Program-made: the position numbers and the translations under genes
Notes under the pieces: generated by a model
Told to the model about the DNA's origin: nothing
The model's input: the letters and a program-made list of their open reading frames with translations, nothing else
Databases searched by the model: none
Assembly (NCBI GenBank): GCA_002633005.1
Contig: NMRA01000140.1
Coordinates: 807,005 to 871,004 of the forward strand
Direction of reading: 5' to 3'
Origin: Phoronis australis
Taxonomy: Eukaryota; Phoronida; Phoronidae
DNA length: 64,000 nucleotides
Shown here: positions 20,866 through 31,885 of the stretch, piece after piece
Layout: every line of letters starts with the position of its first letter
Numbering within the stretch: the first letter of the stretch is position 1

Positions 20866-22570
20866 ATTTATTCAATAACTAGGCCTCCGGCCCTTGTTAC
20901 AATCAAATCATCAAATACAATAAAGGTAAGTGTCAAACACTAGAAGTAAACCGAATTCTTCTTCGCTTGAATGCGAAATGAACATATTTACATGTTGACC
21001 ATATAAGATCTTTTTCCTCCATAGTCATGAGTCTGTGGAATTTTGTAACATTGGGATTGTTGTAGCTCCATGCAGGCAAATATCGTTTCCTAAGGTCATC
21101 GTAGAATGGGCATTCGATAACAAAATGATATTCCGACTCGACATATGTCCTAACACAGAGAGGGCATAACCTTTCTGTTCTGCTAAGTTTCAAGTGTCTA
21201 CCCTTTTCAATCATTAGTGCATGCGCTGAACATCTCAATCTCACCATATCAGATCTAACATTTACATTGTCAATTACATCTAAATAGTTTTCAAAACATA
21301 TATTTAACTTAAAAGTTCTGTAAGTTTCCAGCTTAATCGAATTGTTCAAAATATCTTGCCATTTTTGCTGATCAATATCTTTGCATCTTTGTTTAAAAAG
21401 TGATATGAAGCTTGTCTCGGACCCTACACCCTGATTATACCATGCTTCTCCAAAACCAAACTGAAATAACAATTTCTTAACATCATTAACCCAGCACGGT
21501 TTATTAACATTTTCCGTCATATTGTACTGCCATTCATAGCAATGATATGTAATTTTTGACTCATCGGTTTTTAATAGTTTTAACCAATATTTCATAATTC
21601 TAGGAAGTCGGTAAGCAATCAAGGAGTAACGACCCATCTCACCTCTAGCAGTCGATGAAATTGCCGTGCTAGGCAAATTTAAAATTTCTTTACAAAATTT
21701 TGTGTGGACTATTTCAATACATTCGCAATCATTAAAACCCCAGATCTCACAGCCATAATGAAGTATCGGCAATATTTTACAATCGAATAATTTTAAACTA
21801 ACTTTAACAGGGAGTGCATTAAAACCATTGACATTTTTTCTCATCAAATTCACTGCCTTAGTAGCCTGTAATGATAGAGTTTTCTGTGCGCAAGACCACG
21901 AACCTTTCGTAGTAAACATTAATCCTAGATATTTGTATGCATTTACAATATTAACAGTATTCCCATCATACGTCCATTTTTCATACGATCGTAACATTCC
22001 ACCTTTTCTGAAAACAATTATCTTAGTCTTCGACATGTTAACAATCAATTTCCATTTCTGGCTATACTCATATAAAATGTTCAATTTTTTCTGCAGTCCT
22101 TTCACACTATAAGAAAATAAAACCAAATCATCAGCAAACAGCAGATGCAATAATTCAGCTGATCCCATGGAAATTGTTTCACCTCCCCCGGATTCTAATT
22201 CTTGTTCGAGATCGTTTATAAATAAAATAAACAAAAACGGTGATAGCTGAGAGCCTTGTTTTAGACCATTATGACAATCAAAGAACTCCGTGTAGCTTCC
22301 GTTACTCATTTTCACGCACGCTTTTACTTCAGCGTACATTGCTTTTATTATCTTATACATCTTACCTTCTATGCGATTGTTTCTTAATTTAAAATACAAT
22401 GCGCTTCTATATATACTGCCATAAGCTGCCTTAAAATCCACGAAAGCACAATAGAATCTACCTTTATCTCGTGTCAAATATTTAATTATTAACGTATATA
22501 AAGCAAACATGTGATCCACCGTACTGTGTCCTTTCCTAAACGCTATATAGTTGCACACATGAAGAAAGGA
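20866..22570 (-). mobile_element. 5'-truncated non-LTR retrotransposon (LINE)
   Basis: Minus-strand LINE copy. It enters within the RT domain near 22560-22570 and ends with a short 3' UTR containing AACAAGGGCCGGAGGCCTAG and AATAAATA. The apurinic endonuclease and the first RT blocks are absent, so the copy could not move by itself. It abuts, and may interrupt, the 3' tail of the plus-strand Penelope-like element. The boundary at 20866 is an estimate from the poly(A)-like motif. Confidence 0.8.
20933..22558 (-). pseudogene. LINE reverse transcriptase ORF, N-terminally truncated
   Basis: 541 codons stay open after an upstream in-frame TGA at about 22598; there is no native start, and the frame is entered from the truncated 5' end. 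Order: GHSTVDH motif, motif A CAFVDFKAAYGS (residues 37-48; Tyr-Gly replaces the usual Phe-Asp), LKQGSQLSPFLF (99-110), catalytic FADD (141-144), thumb, then a C-terminal zinc-finger-like CPLC...HF..EC segment. It resembles the RTs of jockey/CR1-type LINEs. The uninterrupted frame indicates a fairly young insertion compared with the neighbouring Penelope-like relic. Confidence 0.88.
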
Positions 22571-22577
22571 GACCGTT

Positions 22578-22725
22578 TCGACACTACGAGTGACTCAGTA
22601 TTAAGCTTTCAAACAAAAAGTTTAGTCGTGTTTTCAACAGAGCTTGTGTTCACAAAGGGCTGCTACAGAACTATAATGATTTCAAAATGCCATAAGGTAT
22701 ATAAATATGTGCAGTGCTTATCATC
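22578..22725 (+). repeat. Diverged repeat or old duplicate, copy 2
   Basis: Counterpart of 19590-19765 (see that entry), immediately beyond the LINE 5' end. Its first part, ACGAGTGACTCAGTATTAAGC, also matches the complement of 20030-20065 (minus strand ACGAGCGACTCAGTATCAAGC). The same motif thus flanks the PLE/LINE pair in opposite orientations. Confidence 0.45.
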
Positions 22726-23789
22726 GCAAACGCTATCACCACCATCATCGGCACCACGATCACACGAGGAGTTGTTAGTGCCCTCATGAGCAATGACCAA
22801 TTAATTGATTAGCTTAGGTTTGTGAGCAGTTTTTGTATAATTGCACGCTCTAATTAATTTGCAATAATCATGCATTTATCACCGTTGAAATGTGGGTCTA
22901 AAATAAGATAAGCTCCGGCTGTACAAGAAGATTAAACAAAACAATATTCTGGGAATATGACATGCGGCGAAAATCGATTTTTATTGTGCAATTTCTTTGT
23001 GTGCTGATGAACATTGTCTTCGAAACTGACAAAATTTGTCATTTTACTCGTTGTTTTCAAAAAAGTGGACTTTTCTGCCGCTGTGCCTTCAACTGAGATA
23101 GGTGGCGGATATGAGTGTGCCAGTTGAATTTGTTGCTACAATTTGGATATTCTATCAAACTTGTACCTCCACAGCACGACGACGCATCATATGTTACTTC
23201 GAATGTATATTCAAAAATTTGGAAGTGACAGATTTCGCTGTCTGTTGGACAAATTTTGTTAGTTCACGAAACACCCAACAGGATTGACGAAACACTAATG
23301 AATTGACAAACTTGATTAGCCGACATTGCATCAACGGAACGCAGTTGAAGTGACAGAGCGGAATCAACTGAACTGGTTTGAATATGAGAAATGTCATAGG
23401 CGAAACAGACTCGACTTCATACAACACGACTGAATTTACAAAGTAGTATTGTGTTTGCGATAAAGGATAAAAGGTAGCAATTTTTGCCCATTTGCCCCCC
23501 CNCCGCCCGGCATAAAACGTCCTGGCACGCGATTGTTCAACTTGGCTTTGGTGACAGATTGAACACAAACATTTTGGAAATCTGTTGAAATAAGCAAAAA
23601 CTTGGAACAAGCAAGCCACGAAGACGAACTCAGATAAAAGCGACTGAAGTCAAACCATCACGCGGCAGCGTTATTCGGCTAGAGTACGCTAATTTTTCAT
23701 TGAACCTACCATTCTTTGCAGTCAATCCATGGACCTCTATCCCTGGAATGGCAACTACCGCACGTGACTACTGCATTCTATTATTAGAG
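22726..23789. other. No gene recognised; one N at 23502
   Basis: A 141-codon minus-strand ORF (23194-23619) crosses an N in a C-run and has no recognisable domain. Nothing else is supported. Confidence 0.4.
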
Positions 23790-24050
23790 TTTGTGACCCC
23801 GAGACTAGCCGCGAGAGTTTGCACTGTGAATTTCCGGCACACTGCTCAACTGAGTTTTGATCGAGTGTTGTAGTTATCAAATCAAGCTTACTTTCATTGT
23901 TCCATTTCCATTTTGACATTTTTGTTCATCAAGCGAGACTCTTGAGCTACGGTTCTAGACAACCAGCGATTTCTCGGCAAAATCAGTGAACAAACCAGAC
24001 AATTACATTGGCCATTCTCTATAGGCAACGACCCGTAGCCCTGGCTGGAT
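23790..24050 (+). repeat. Dispersed repeat, inverted pair member 1
   Basis: Aligns with the reverse complement of 29070-29340. Shared blocks in order are CGAGAGTTTGCACTGTGAATT (one mismatch region), TTTTGATCGA, AGTTATCAAATCAA, TTTTGTTCATCAAGCGAGACTC and GATTTCTCGGCAAA. The copies lie about 5 kb apart in opposite orientations. Confidence 0.7.
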
Positions 24051-24331
24051 ACCGGGAACAGACATCTTTTCATCTCTTAGTCTTAGAACCACTTGAGACA
24101 TCATTTTTGAGTTTTTCAACAAGACATTTTTGAATACTAAATCATGTAACAGTATTTTACGGAAAGAAGTGACTCATGGTTTCTTACTGTTTGATCTGCA
24201 ATTATAAACGAAACGTTTAGGCCCTACTAGCAGTTGTGTTGACGTAACTACTCGTATTTGCGTAGCTAAGTGTGTGTGTTCGTGTTTGTATAACTTATTA
24301 CTGTTTTCAATTGTTTCTATAATAACTCTTA

Positions 24332-24525
24332 TTATTCCAGTAATAAAATTTTATTACTGGAATAAATCAACCAATCAGATGCCAGGAATAATTACTATAA
24401 TAAATATTTATTACTGTAATTAATATTTATTCCAGTAATAAACATTTATTAAAGTAAATAGCCCTGGCTTCTGGTTGGCTAAAATTATTACTGGAATAAA
24501 TCGCGAATTATTTCAGTAATAAATT
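24332..24525. repeat. Array of palindromic TTATTACTGGAATAA motifs
   Basis: A perfect 34-bp palindrome (24332-24365) is made of TTATTCCAGTAATAA facing its complement. At least four more full or partial copies follow (near 24407, 24422, 24488 and 24507) in both orientations. They surround a CCAATCAGATGCCAGG / CCCTGGCTTCTGGTTGG inverted pair. The whole region can fold back on itself, which suggests a foldback-type non-autonomous element. Confidence 0.7.
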
Positions 24526-25107
24526 GGACTTATGTCGCACTTGGCCTCCGATATGCGTGGCACCCTAAACACGACTCTCTGACTGTCAAACTTTTTGCAG
24601 GGACTTCATGTGCCATGTTCGTCGATCAGTGATTCAGGTTTTTGTGAGCGCAAGCTGTGTTTTGTGAATCTGCTCACCCTATTTGATGGTTGGTGAAGTG
24701 AATTTACTGGACCGTGTGTCGTATTTAAAGCGACATTAAACACGTTCCCTCTGTCAAAAACAAGTCTTAATTCAGGCCACTTTTCGTTATAAAACTGCTC
24801 TATGATAGTTTCTTTGTCAAATCGGAAGTTTCAACAGTATTGCAGTTCCTTATTTTTTCAAACCGAACTGAAAATTGTTTAGCTTGGTCTGAGGAAATGA
24901 CAATCTGTCGGTTGCTACCGAGCCCAAGAAACAAGATAATACTAATTTATTTGAACCTAAATCAAATTGTTGATAGAAAGCACGAGTTTAATACCGCTGT
25001 AAAAAACAAGCACTTTGTAGACGAGTAAGAAAGTCATGTTGTTTCTACACCCTGTTAACAGGACTTGAATGGTGTGCATCGTTATTGGTGTTTTATTGTT
25101 TTTTCAG

Positions 25108-25175
25108 ATGGGGAGGACGACTTTCCTCAGCGAAGACCAAAAATTGTCTACTATGATTACCGGTCCTGTCCCTAG
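25108..25175 (+). CDS. Candidate terminal exon, possibly of bHLH gene 1
   Basis: A very good acceptor (TTTTATTGTTTTTTCAG) opens a short frame. Entered in phase 1 it reads GEDDFPQRRPKIVYYDYRSCP and stops at TAG 25173-25175. This acidic-then-basic, Tyr-rich peptide looks more protein-like than chance. It would join the alternative bHLH 1 donor after 18575 (phase 1), making an Asp at the junction across a 6.5-kb intron that holds the PLE and LINE. Phase 0 is also open, ending at TAA 25189-25191. No other upstream partner was found. This is inference only. Confidence 0.3.
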
Positions 25176-25193
25176 CACGATGGATGTATAACC

Positions 25194-25709
25194 AGCCTCT
25201 GGCTAGTGTTGAGAAGTGTGATACGAATTAAGCACATTAGCGACACATAGTGGCTGATAACGTCCTCTTGTAGTCAACACGTTATTGTACGCGCTCGCAT
25301 ATACGTATGTGGGTACATATTGTCGTCATCTCTGTCTGGGCGTACCCTGCTGCATCTGATAAACCCCTTGCAGGATCTTAATAAGATTTGACAGATGTGA
25401 TCCTATGAAGCTGACGACAAATGACGATGAGTTCAGGGCAGATCAGACTTCTAGTATGCTTCTTAGTGGCGATTTTCATGTTGTTACATTTTCCTCTGTT
25501 TCCTCCGAGTTCCTAACTGGATGTTCATGAAATTTGACATAATGATTTCTATTAAAGGGACGGCGAACCCTTCCTATTTTCAGATAGATTTGACATCTTT
25601 GCGTCAAAAAATGGCCATTTGACTGTCTTCAAGTCTGTTTTGGCGCCTGCGTCTCTATTGGAGAAACTGCTTGAAGGATCTCGATGTCAAGAAGATTACG
25701 GTATCATTG
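25194..25709 (+). repeat. Dispersed repeat R, copy 1
   Basis: Near-identical by eye to 41549-42069 over about 500 bases, starting AGCCTC and including GATACGAATTAAGCACATTA, ACACGTTATTGTAC, GGGCGTACCCTGCTGC, GATCCTATGAAGCTGACGA and AAAGGGACGGCGA. Beyond 25709 this copy runs into sequence (25740-25990) that partly repeats its own second half (GAGGGACGGCGACTGAGCTC against AAGGGACGGCGAACCCTTCC), so the element has an internal imperfect repeat. No coding sequence was recognised. Confidence 0.85.
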
Positions 25710-28700
25710 ATTTTCGGAGGTGCCCTACTAATGTGGTGCCCTCTTGTGGCGCGACTTTGTCTCCTCAACCTCTGTTGGAAACTTCGTGAAATTTGACAAG
25801 TGTTTTCTCATGAATGTGACAACGGATGACGACGTTTTTGGATGGATCCGACTACCGCTGTGCCCCTATTGGCAAGTTTTGTTACGTTTCTCTTTGCATC
25901 TCGAGGGTTTCTTGACAGACGAGGGACGGCGACTGAGCTCCTCACATTTTCGGTCGGATTCGACATTCTGTACCACCTAGTGGCCAATTTTGATACTAAT
26001 AAACACCCCCTAGAACCATACCGTTTGCTTTGCGGTCTTTTTATATTGGGATGTTGTGCTTAGAGTCTTCTTTATGTTACGTCTTAGGTTTTATGTGTAA
26101 TTATTTGTTAACAAACAATGCTGCCAATGGTTCAAATGGGTTAATAGAATTAACGTGTACATTTTCTATGTAAACTCGGCGCTGATATCGTGTTGATCAC
26201 ATCACATCCCAGGCTGCAATTTTACTACTGTTTTTGTAATACTTAGGAACATCTAGAATATTTTTGAACAGACAAATATTTCCACGAATTAAATGAATCC
26301 AATAATGTTTCAATCTTCAAAATGTGACACACGATGACAAATTTTTGAAAAACAACGGTTCAACTTTCGGTGTGGATCCCTTTGTTTTGATTTCTAATGC
26401 GATGAGTTATCGGTAACGTTAATAAATCACATATAAGAAAAACCGCAGATTGAATGGGTTGTCGGGTCACTTCAACGGTTAGCCGAGCTAACTTTATTAA
26501 TCTCACTTGGAAATTTTGCTTTTTCGTTTTGAATATATTACACCGTAAAACTCTGGTGGCAAAGCGGCATTGGCAAGTATATTTTTATGAATTGTATTTC
26601 TATCTTATTGTGCTAAGTCAATTCTTAAATTCTCAGAGTGAACCATTATCCACTGATCTGGCTTTGGGCGTAGTCTTCGTAGTCATCTACAACATTATTA
26701 TCGATTGAGACTGGGTGAATTAATGTGGCGTTTTTTTAGCCAGTCCGAGAGCACGTGGCTATGCAAATTTTCAATTTAGTGGCGATTTTTGTCTCAGAAC
26801 AGCAAATCGTTAATGCAAAGACATGCGCCCAACACACTGAGAGGCATCGTCTTCGATTTGAGCTTTGGTTACTAGCCTTGGCACGTGACACCGTGGGAGT
26901 TTTGAAGGTTTCATGTACGTAAGGACCTAGAAAGTATTAAAATTTGGTTAACTTTGGAACACCGTTATCTCATGACTTGGTTGGTCAAACTTAAATGAAA
27001 CATTCAGACTCTATGTTTTATGCAATAACTCCAAAATGCTGCTAGGATTTTTTTCCAAAATGTTCCACTTCTCATGAAGGCTAACCAAAAATATTACTGA
27101 TATGATCCTCGTGAAAAGTCCCGTTGCAACGATATGATAGTTTAGAAAACTACTTCAACTTTTTTTGTGATTTCATATTGAACATTTATGTCAGTTAAAG
27201 TTTTTCCATGTTACTGATACCGTCGTACCGCTGTCAATGTACCTTATTTATTTTGCTAAATTGTACTAAAAATGGCCATATGGCCCAGTTAGTTGCAGGT
27301 TATTAAACAGCCAAAAATTCTATTCTACAAGATTTCTACTTTCAGAAAATATACACTTGTTCTGCGTTAAAATTTCTTAGATATTCCCTAAGTACACAAA
27401 CTCATCTACAAGGTCCTAGGTGATATTTAGTTCTTCTTTTTAAAGCATGATTATAAACCTGTGGCCAACAATGTGTGTTAGACAGAAAATCATTTGCCAA
27501 TTGCTCCACTGTGTAAGAATTGTAGGTGGACGTGAGGTAATATGCCCCATCTCGCTTGGCTTGATGAGCTCTTCCGTCGCTCGTTACTCTGGGATTGGGC
27601 GATATTAAACTTCCACCGACCCGCAAGTGTTGTGCAGGGACGTAGCTAGACATTATGTGTTCAAGAAGCGCAAACCACGTCACAAAATTTGATGTTGACA
27701 ACATTGTTGGCCCTTTTGTGGTTATCGAGGTTCACTTTTGCTATGATATGATATGAAACCAAGGGTCATTATGTGTCTAAAATTGGCCGACATTGACTTG
27801 TTATGTAATACATAATTACAGTAAAAGCACCGATGCAGAAATTAAACATTTTTATTAGTTCCATACTGTGACTTGTTTTTTTTTTTGTTTTTTTTTACAA
27901 ACACAGGCGTCCACCTTTGAGGTTGGCGAAGTTTGTCACAGCTCGGTCTAAATCGGTGCTGTTGTCCTTGTGAATGTGTAACAGTGCTATCTATGACAGC
28001 TGAAAGTCCGATGTTGTGTTTCTCAGAGCAGCTTGCAGTATGGTGTAAATCATTCACAGGACAGTTTTGAAAATTTTAATTACATTAAAAACCTACGTTG
28101 TACGTGTGTATTTCTCTGATAGCAATACCCCGGATTTTCAAATGCAATAGTTGGCCGCTGAAGTCAATTTTCTCAACTAAAAATGTGTGTCTAAAGGAGG
28201 TCCCGATGACTACACAAAATCAAAGAACTCTAGCCCTGGAATGCCAACATCGAGCTCGCGCTACTGAGGCTGCGCCGCACATGCGTGGGATTTGTTTGCA
28301 TTCGTTTGTACCGTATTGGTTCTTGCGGTGGAATTAATTGTATTAACACCTTTCGCGACTTCGCCGTTCTTCTACCAAATTGCATAAGAGTCATATCATT
28401 AGAAAGCCCTTTATCGGTTCTTGATGGAGTATGATAACACCAGAAGCAAAAGGAGACTAAATTAATTCTTAAGTTTTTATCATTTCACATAAAAAATATT
28501 TTTTATTTCTAAAAATCAAGATTGTTACCAAAACGCGAAAAGTCCCAGGATGTATTAGTAACTTGGATAAGAGCAACGCGGAGTGTTGAAATGCAACCAC
28601 GGGTGCACCGTAAGTAGCGTGCTTCTAGGGGTGTTTATTTATTTCACAGAAATGGCCACTAGATGACACAAATATGTCGAATCCATCCGGAAACAGGAAC

Positions 28701-28720
28701 TTGTTATCATATCTTTAATA
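25710..28720. other. No gene; old repeats at 26950-27410 and 28225-28290
   Basis: 26950-27410 aligns loosely with 30770-31150: CCGTCGTACCGCTGTCAATGTAC against CCGTCGTTCGGCAATGAATGTAC, and CGTTAAAATTTCTT against CGTTAAAATCTATG. 28225-28290 (AACTCTAGCCCTGGAATGCCAAC, then CTGAGGCTGCGCCGCACATGCGT) matches the complement of 61605-61690. A 100-codon minus-strand ORF at 27402-27704 starts at a non-ATG codon and has no recognised domain. Confidence 0.45.
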
Positions 28721-28960
28721 GAAAGCTATTTACCAAATATCGTAAAAATCAGAGAAAACGGTAAAAAAGAAATTGCCATTAGGGGGCTATGGTCGCAAAA
28801 AGATATATAACTGCCGCTAGAAGGCGTCGAAGTCGTCGGAAAATCATCGCCAACCGTCCTCTTCACGCTAAGAACATATACGCCAATATTCACAATCATC
28901 CTTAGAGTGATTTTATTCATAGAGGGGCAGACGCAAAAACAGACTAAAAAACAGTAAAAA
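28717..28960 (+). repeat. Dispersed repeat, GTCCTCTTC family, copy 1
   Basis: Aligns with 59795-59975: GCCGCTAGAAGG, TCGTCGGAAAATCATCG, ACCGTCCTCTTCA, CCAATATTCACAATCATCCTT and AACAGTAAAAATGG occur in the same order and spacing. Heavily diverged; probably a non-autonomous retroposon body. Confidence 0.6.
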
Positions 28961-29069
28961 TGGTCACTATCGCTTAACCACCCAAAATGTCTTGCTGAAT
29001 AAGTCTTCGAAAGTGTTTTAAGATTGGAGCTGAAAAGATATCAGAAGCCCTACTATTCAGTTCCCAGCA

Positions 29070-29340
29070 TCCAGCCAGAACTACAACTCCCTATGTATAA
29101 AGAATGACCCACAATGACCAATGCAGCTGTCAGGTTTATTGACTAAATTTGCCGAGAAATCGAAGGTTGTCTGGAACCGTACCTAAAGAGTCTCGCTTGA
29201 TGAACAAAAATAACGAAATGAAAATAAAGCAATGAAATTAGATTTGATTTGATAACTATAAAATTCGATCAAAACTTAGTCGATCAGACAGCCGGTAAAT
29301 TCACAGTGCAAACTATCGCAGGGTTGCAAGCTCCAACAAA
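29070..29340 (-). repeat. Dispersed repeat, inverted pair member 2
   Basis: Reverse-complement counterpart of 23790-24050 (see that entry). It is followed 45 bases later by the second MITE copy. Confidence 0.7.
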
Positions 29341-29385
29341 AGAATACATGCTGGGTCCGTTCGGGAGTTGACATTCCTGGCGTGC

Positions 29386-29511
29386 GTTCAGTAGCGCTAG
29401 GACCTAGCTGAAATCTAGCCAGAATCACATGTTCTCATTGAAAGTACACGGCAATATCGCATGTAATCTCGCAAAGTCTTGCCGTTTAGCGAGGTCCTAG
29501 CGTTACTGAAC
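29386..29511. mobile_element. MITE, GTTCAGTAACG family, copy 2
   Basis: 126-bp element with termini GTTCAGTAGCGCTAGGACC and GAGGTCCTAGCGTTACTGAAC. Internal similarity to the copy at 16492-16629 includes AATCACATGTTCTC and CGGCAATATCGC. The terminal repeats match each other almost perfectly. Confidence 0.82.
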
Positions 29512-31165
29512 GGGAGGCAGGTCTAGAGTTCTATGATAAGATGTGACCTCGTCAGTGCAGGCCATGCATTCACGTGATATCGCATGTTTCTTTGGCTCCC
29601 TGTGTCGTTGAAATTTGTCAGTCTCGTAGTAATGAAACACGTGCCCTGTTTTAGAATTTATTTGAGCGGGTAGTGCTCGAAAGAATATGTTGAACAGTCT
29701 TGAAAAATTAGAAGCGCGAACTAAGATAAATCCAAAATGTTTTGTTTGCCACAACGTATTTTTAATGACGACAAGTGGCCTTTTAAAATGTTGCATTGCT
29801 GCATAAAATATCGAAATCTGTATTTCATGACGTTTGTATGATCTTGTTCTATTGAGTATTTTTAACGATTTATGTGGCACAATGTTTCGTTTGTTTCTAA
29901 AATATTTGTGTTGAAATAAAATCTTTGACTTTGTGATAATAGCTTTCAGCTATTAACTCCTCGTGTAGGGAGCTGCTAGTTCAAAAACTCATTTAGAGAA
30001 GACTTCTTGAAGTATGCTTTGACACACCAACTAGAGAATTTCCTTCTCGAAATCCAGCAATGCCCTGCCAAATCATACTCTTTCCAAACTTTTTCTTGAC
30101 GTTGCGAACGGAATTTGAGTTTCCATGACAACGGTTTATTTACAGTTATCACTTATTTTAAGGGCTATCGCTACCCGGTCAATAACCCAGCGACCAATAC
30201 GTGTACATGCATGCAATAAACTGCAGTGAGAAATCAAAAGGTGCCATTTCTTAATCTATCATGCAGTAAGAACTTATAAAAGGCGAGCGATGGCGGTTCT
30301 AAATTTGATATCATATCAGAATATAATTGGTCGTCACAAATAGAATCTGAAAATAGGTTAGATAATTGATCTGTACCTGGGCCTTTATGATCAACCGTTC
30401 ATGTGGAAATGCGGGATCATTTCAAATGCCTCCGTTCAATGTAGAAGTCCTTGTTCTTGTAATTATCTGTGTGTTTGTAGCTGCTTATCAATCAAAATAA
30501 GCTTTGAATACGCTTTTTAAAGGAATGAAGCTATCGCTATCAACAGAGAACGTTGTTTACACATTTTCTTCTCGTTGCCCTGGCTGTTGCGCGTGTGTTT
30601 CTGTCTGCATTGTTTCCTAATTGTTATCAAAAAGTGAGGGAGAGGCTGTACAAAACAATAAAACAGTTGATAGAATTGAGTAGTGAATTTGGAACATCAT
30701 ATCTCGTAAATGGTGGATCAGATTCACATGACACTATTAGACAGTGTGCTTTGGGCATTTTTCTCTGAAAAAAACGGTGTTAGAAACTAATTTCAAAATA
30801 TATCATTTTTGCATAAAAAGATAGCAAAGCATAGACTTATGATTTTCATAAAAAATCAAAGGCTACATAAAACGATGATATGATAATTCAGAAACGGTAA
30901 CAGCGTTTTTGAAATTTTGTGTTAGACGTCATTATTAAACGAAATTTGATCGTGTTGTTAATCCCGTCGTTCGGCAATGAATGTACGTTTCTTTTTTACT
31001 TAAATTTACTAGAAAGATATGAAAATTAGTACAAATTCAATAATCACATTCTACATGCTTTCTATTTGGAGAAAATATGCAATTTTACTCCGTTAAAATC
31101 TATGGTTTTATAGACACTTGACTAATTACACACACTTGTGAATAAGGTCTTACATAACCGGCTTA
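29512..31165. other. No gene; old repeat at 30770-31150
   Basis: The repeat matches 26950-27410. A 125-codon minus-strand ORF (29503-29880) overlaps the MITE end and is not supported as coding. Nothing else was recognised. Confidence 0.4.
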
Positions 31166-31169
31166 CGCA

Positions 31170-31885
31170 GTCGGCTGTTTTATAAAACTGGCATTTTGAC
31201 AGTACGCACTCCAGAGGATCGCTTCTTAAAAATTGTCTAAGTTAAGACCGAAATTTCGGCCAATTTAAGATCGAAAACGAGCGTCTATAAAAGATCGTTT
31301 CATAAACGCAATGCTGGTTTTTGATCTTGGGTCTTAGGAATTAAGTCGGTTTTTAACATAAGTGAGCAAACTACGTTTTCGTCACGTTTTGTGAATACAC
31401 AATACTAAACAGGAATACTAAACACGGTTTCAAAAACAGTCTTGGTCTTGAGATTCGAAAATGGAGATTTGCTTACATTTTTGTATAATTGGCACCTCGT
31501 TTTTTTTTGAAAAGCTGCTGGTAAGGTTAGAAAATATCATTTCTCACGCGGCGGTAAGTTGGACTTCACTGCTCTATAGTCGGTTCTCGAACCGAAAGCA
31601 GACGATCGTCAACTTGACATTGTTTAAAGACATTAGCTTGTGAAAAATATCAACGACATTCTTGTTCCACAACCGTTTCCAGTTCTGATAGTCGTAAGTC
31701 TTGGTCGTTTTAACACAAAAATCCATTCTTAAGCCTACCACGTAGCAGGATAACTTTCGGTCTTAGCTCAGACCGATTTCGGTCTTAATTTTGGTCGTAT
31801 GAAATTGCATGAAACGGGGCTAAGACATTTAGCCCGACTTTGGTCTTAGTTAAGACAGAAATAGTCTCATCAAACAGGCCCCTGG
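31170..31885. mobile_element. Possible non-autonomous DNA transposon with GTCTTAACTTAGAC motifs
   Basis: Outer ends look like diverged inverted repeats: GGCTGTTTTATAAAAC on the left, and GTCTCATCAAACAGGCCCC on the right (complement GGGGCCTGTTTGATGAGAC). Subterminal motifs of the type TAAGACCGAAAT/TCGGTCTTA recur many times in both orientations (for example 31246, 31755, 31775, 31845). The structure suits a MITE-like element of about 0.7 kb. The class is not assigned. Confidence 0.5.

Noticed and set aside
23194-23619. 141-codon minus ORF
   Set aside because: Crosses an N in a C-run, non-conserved composition, no domain.
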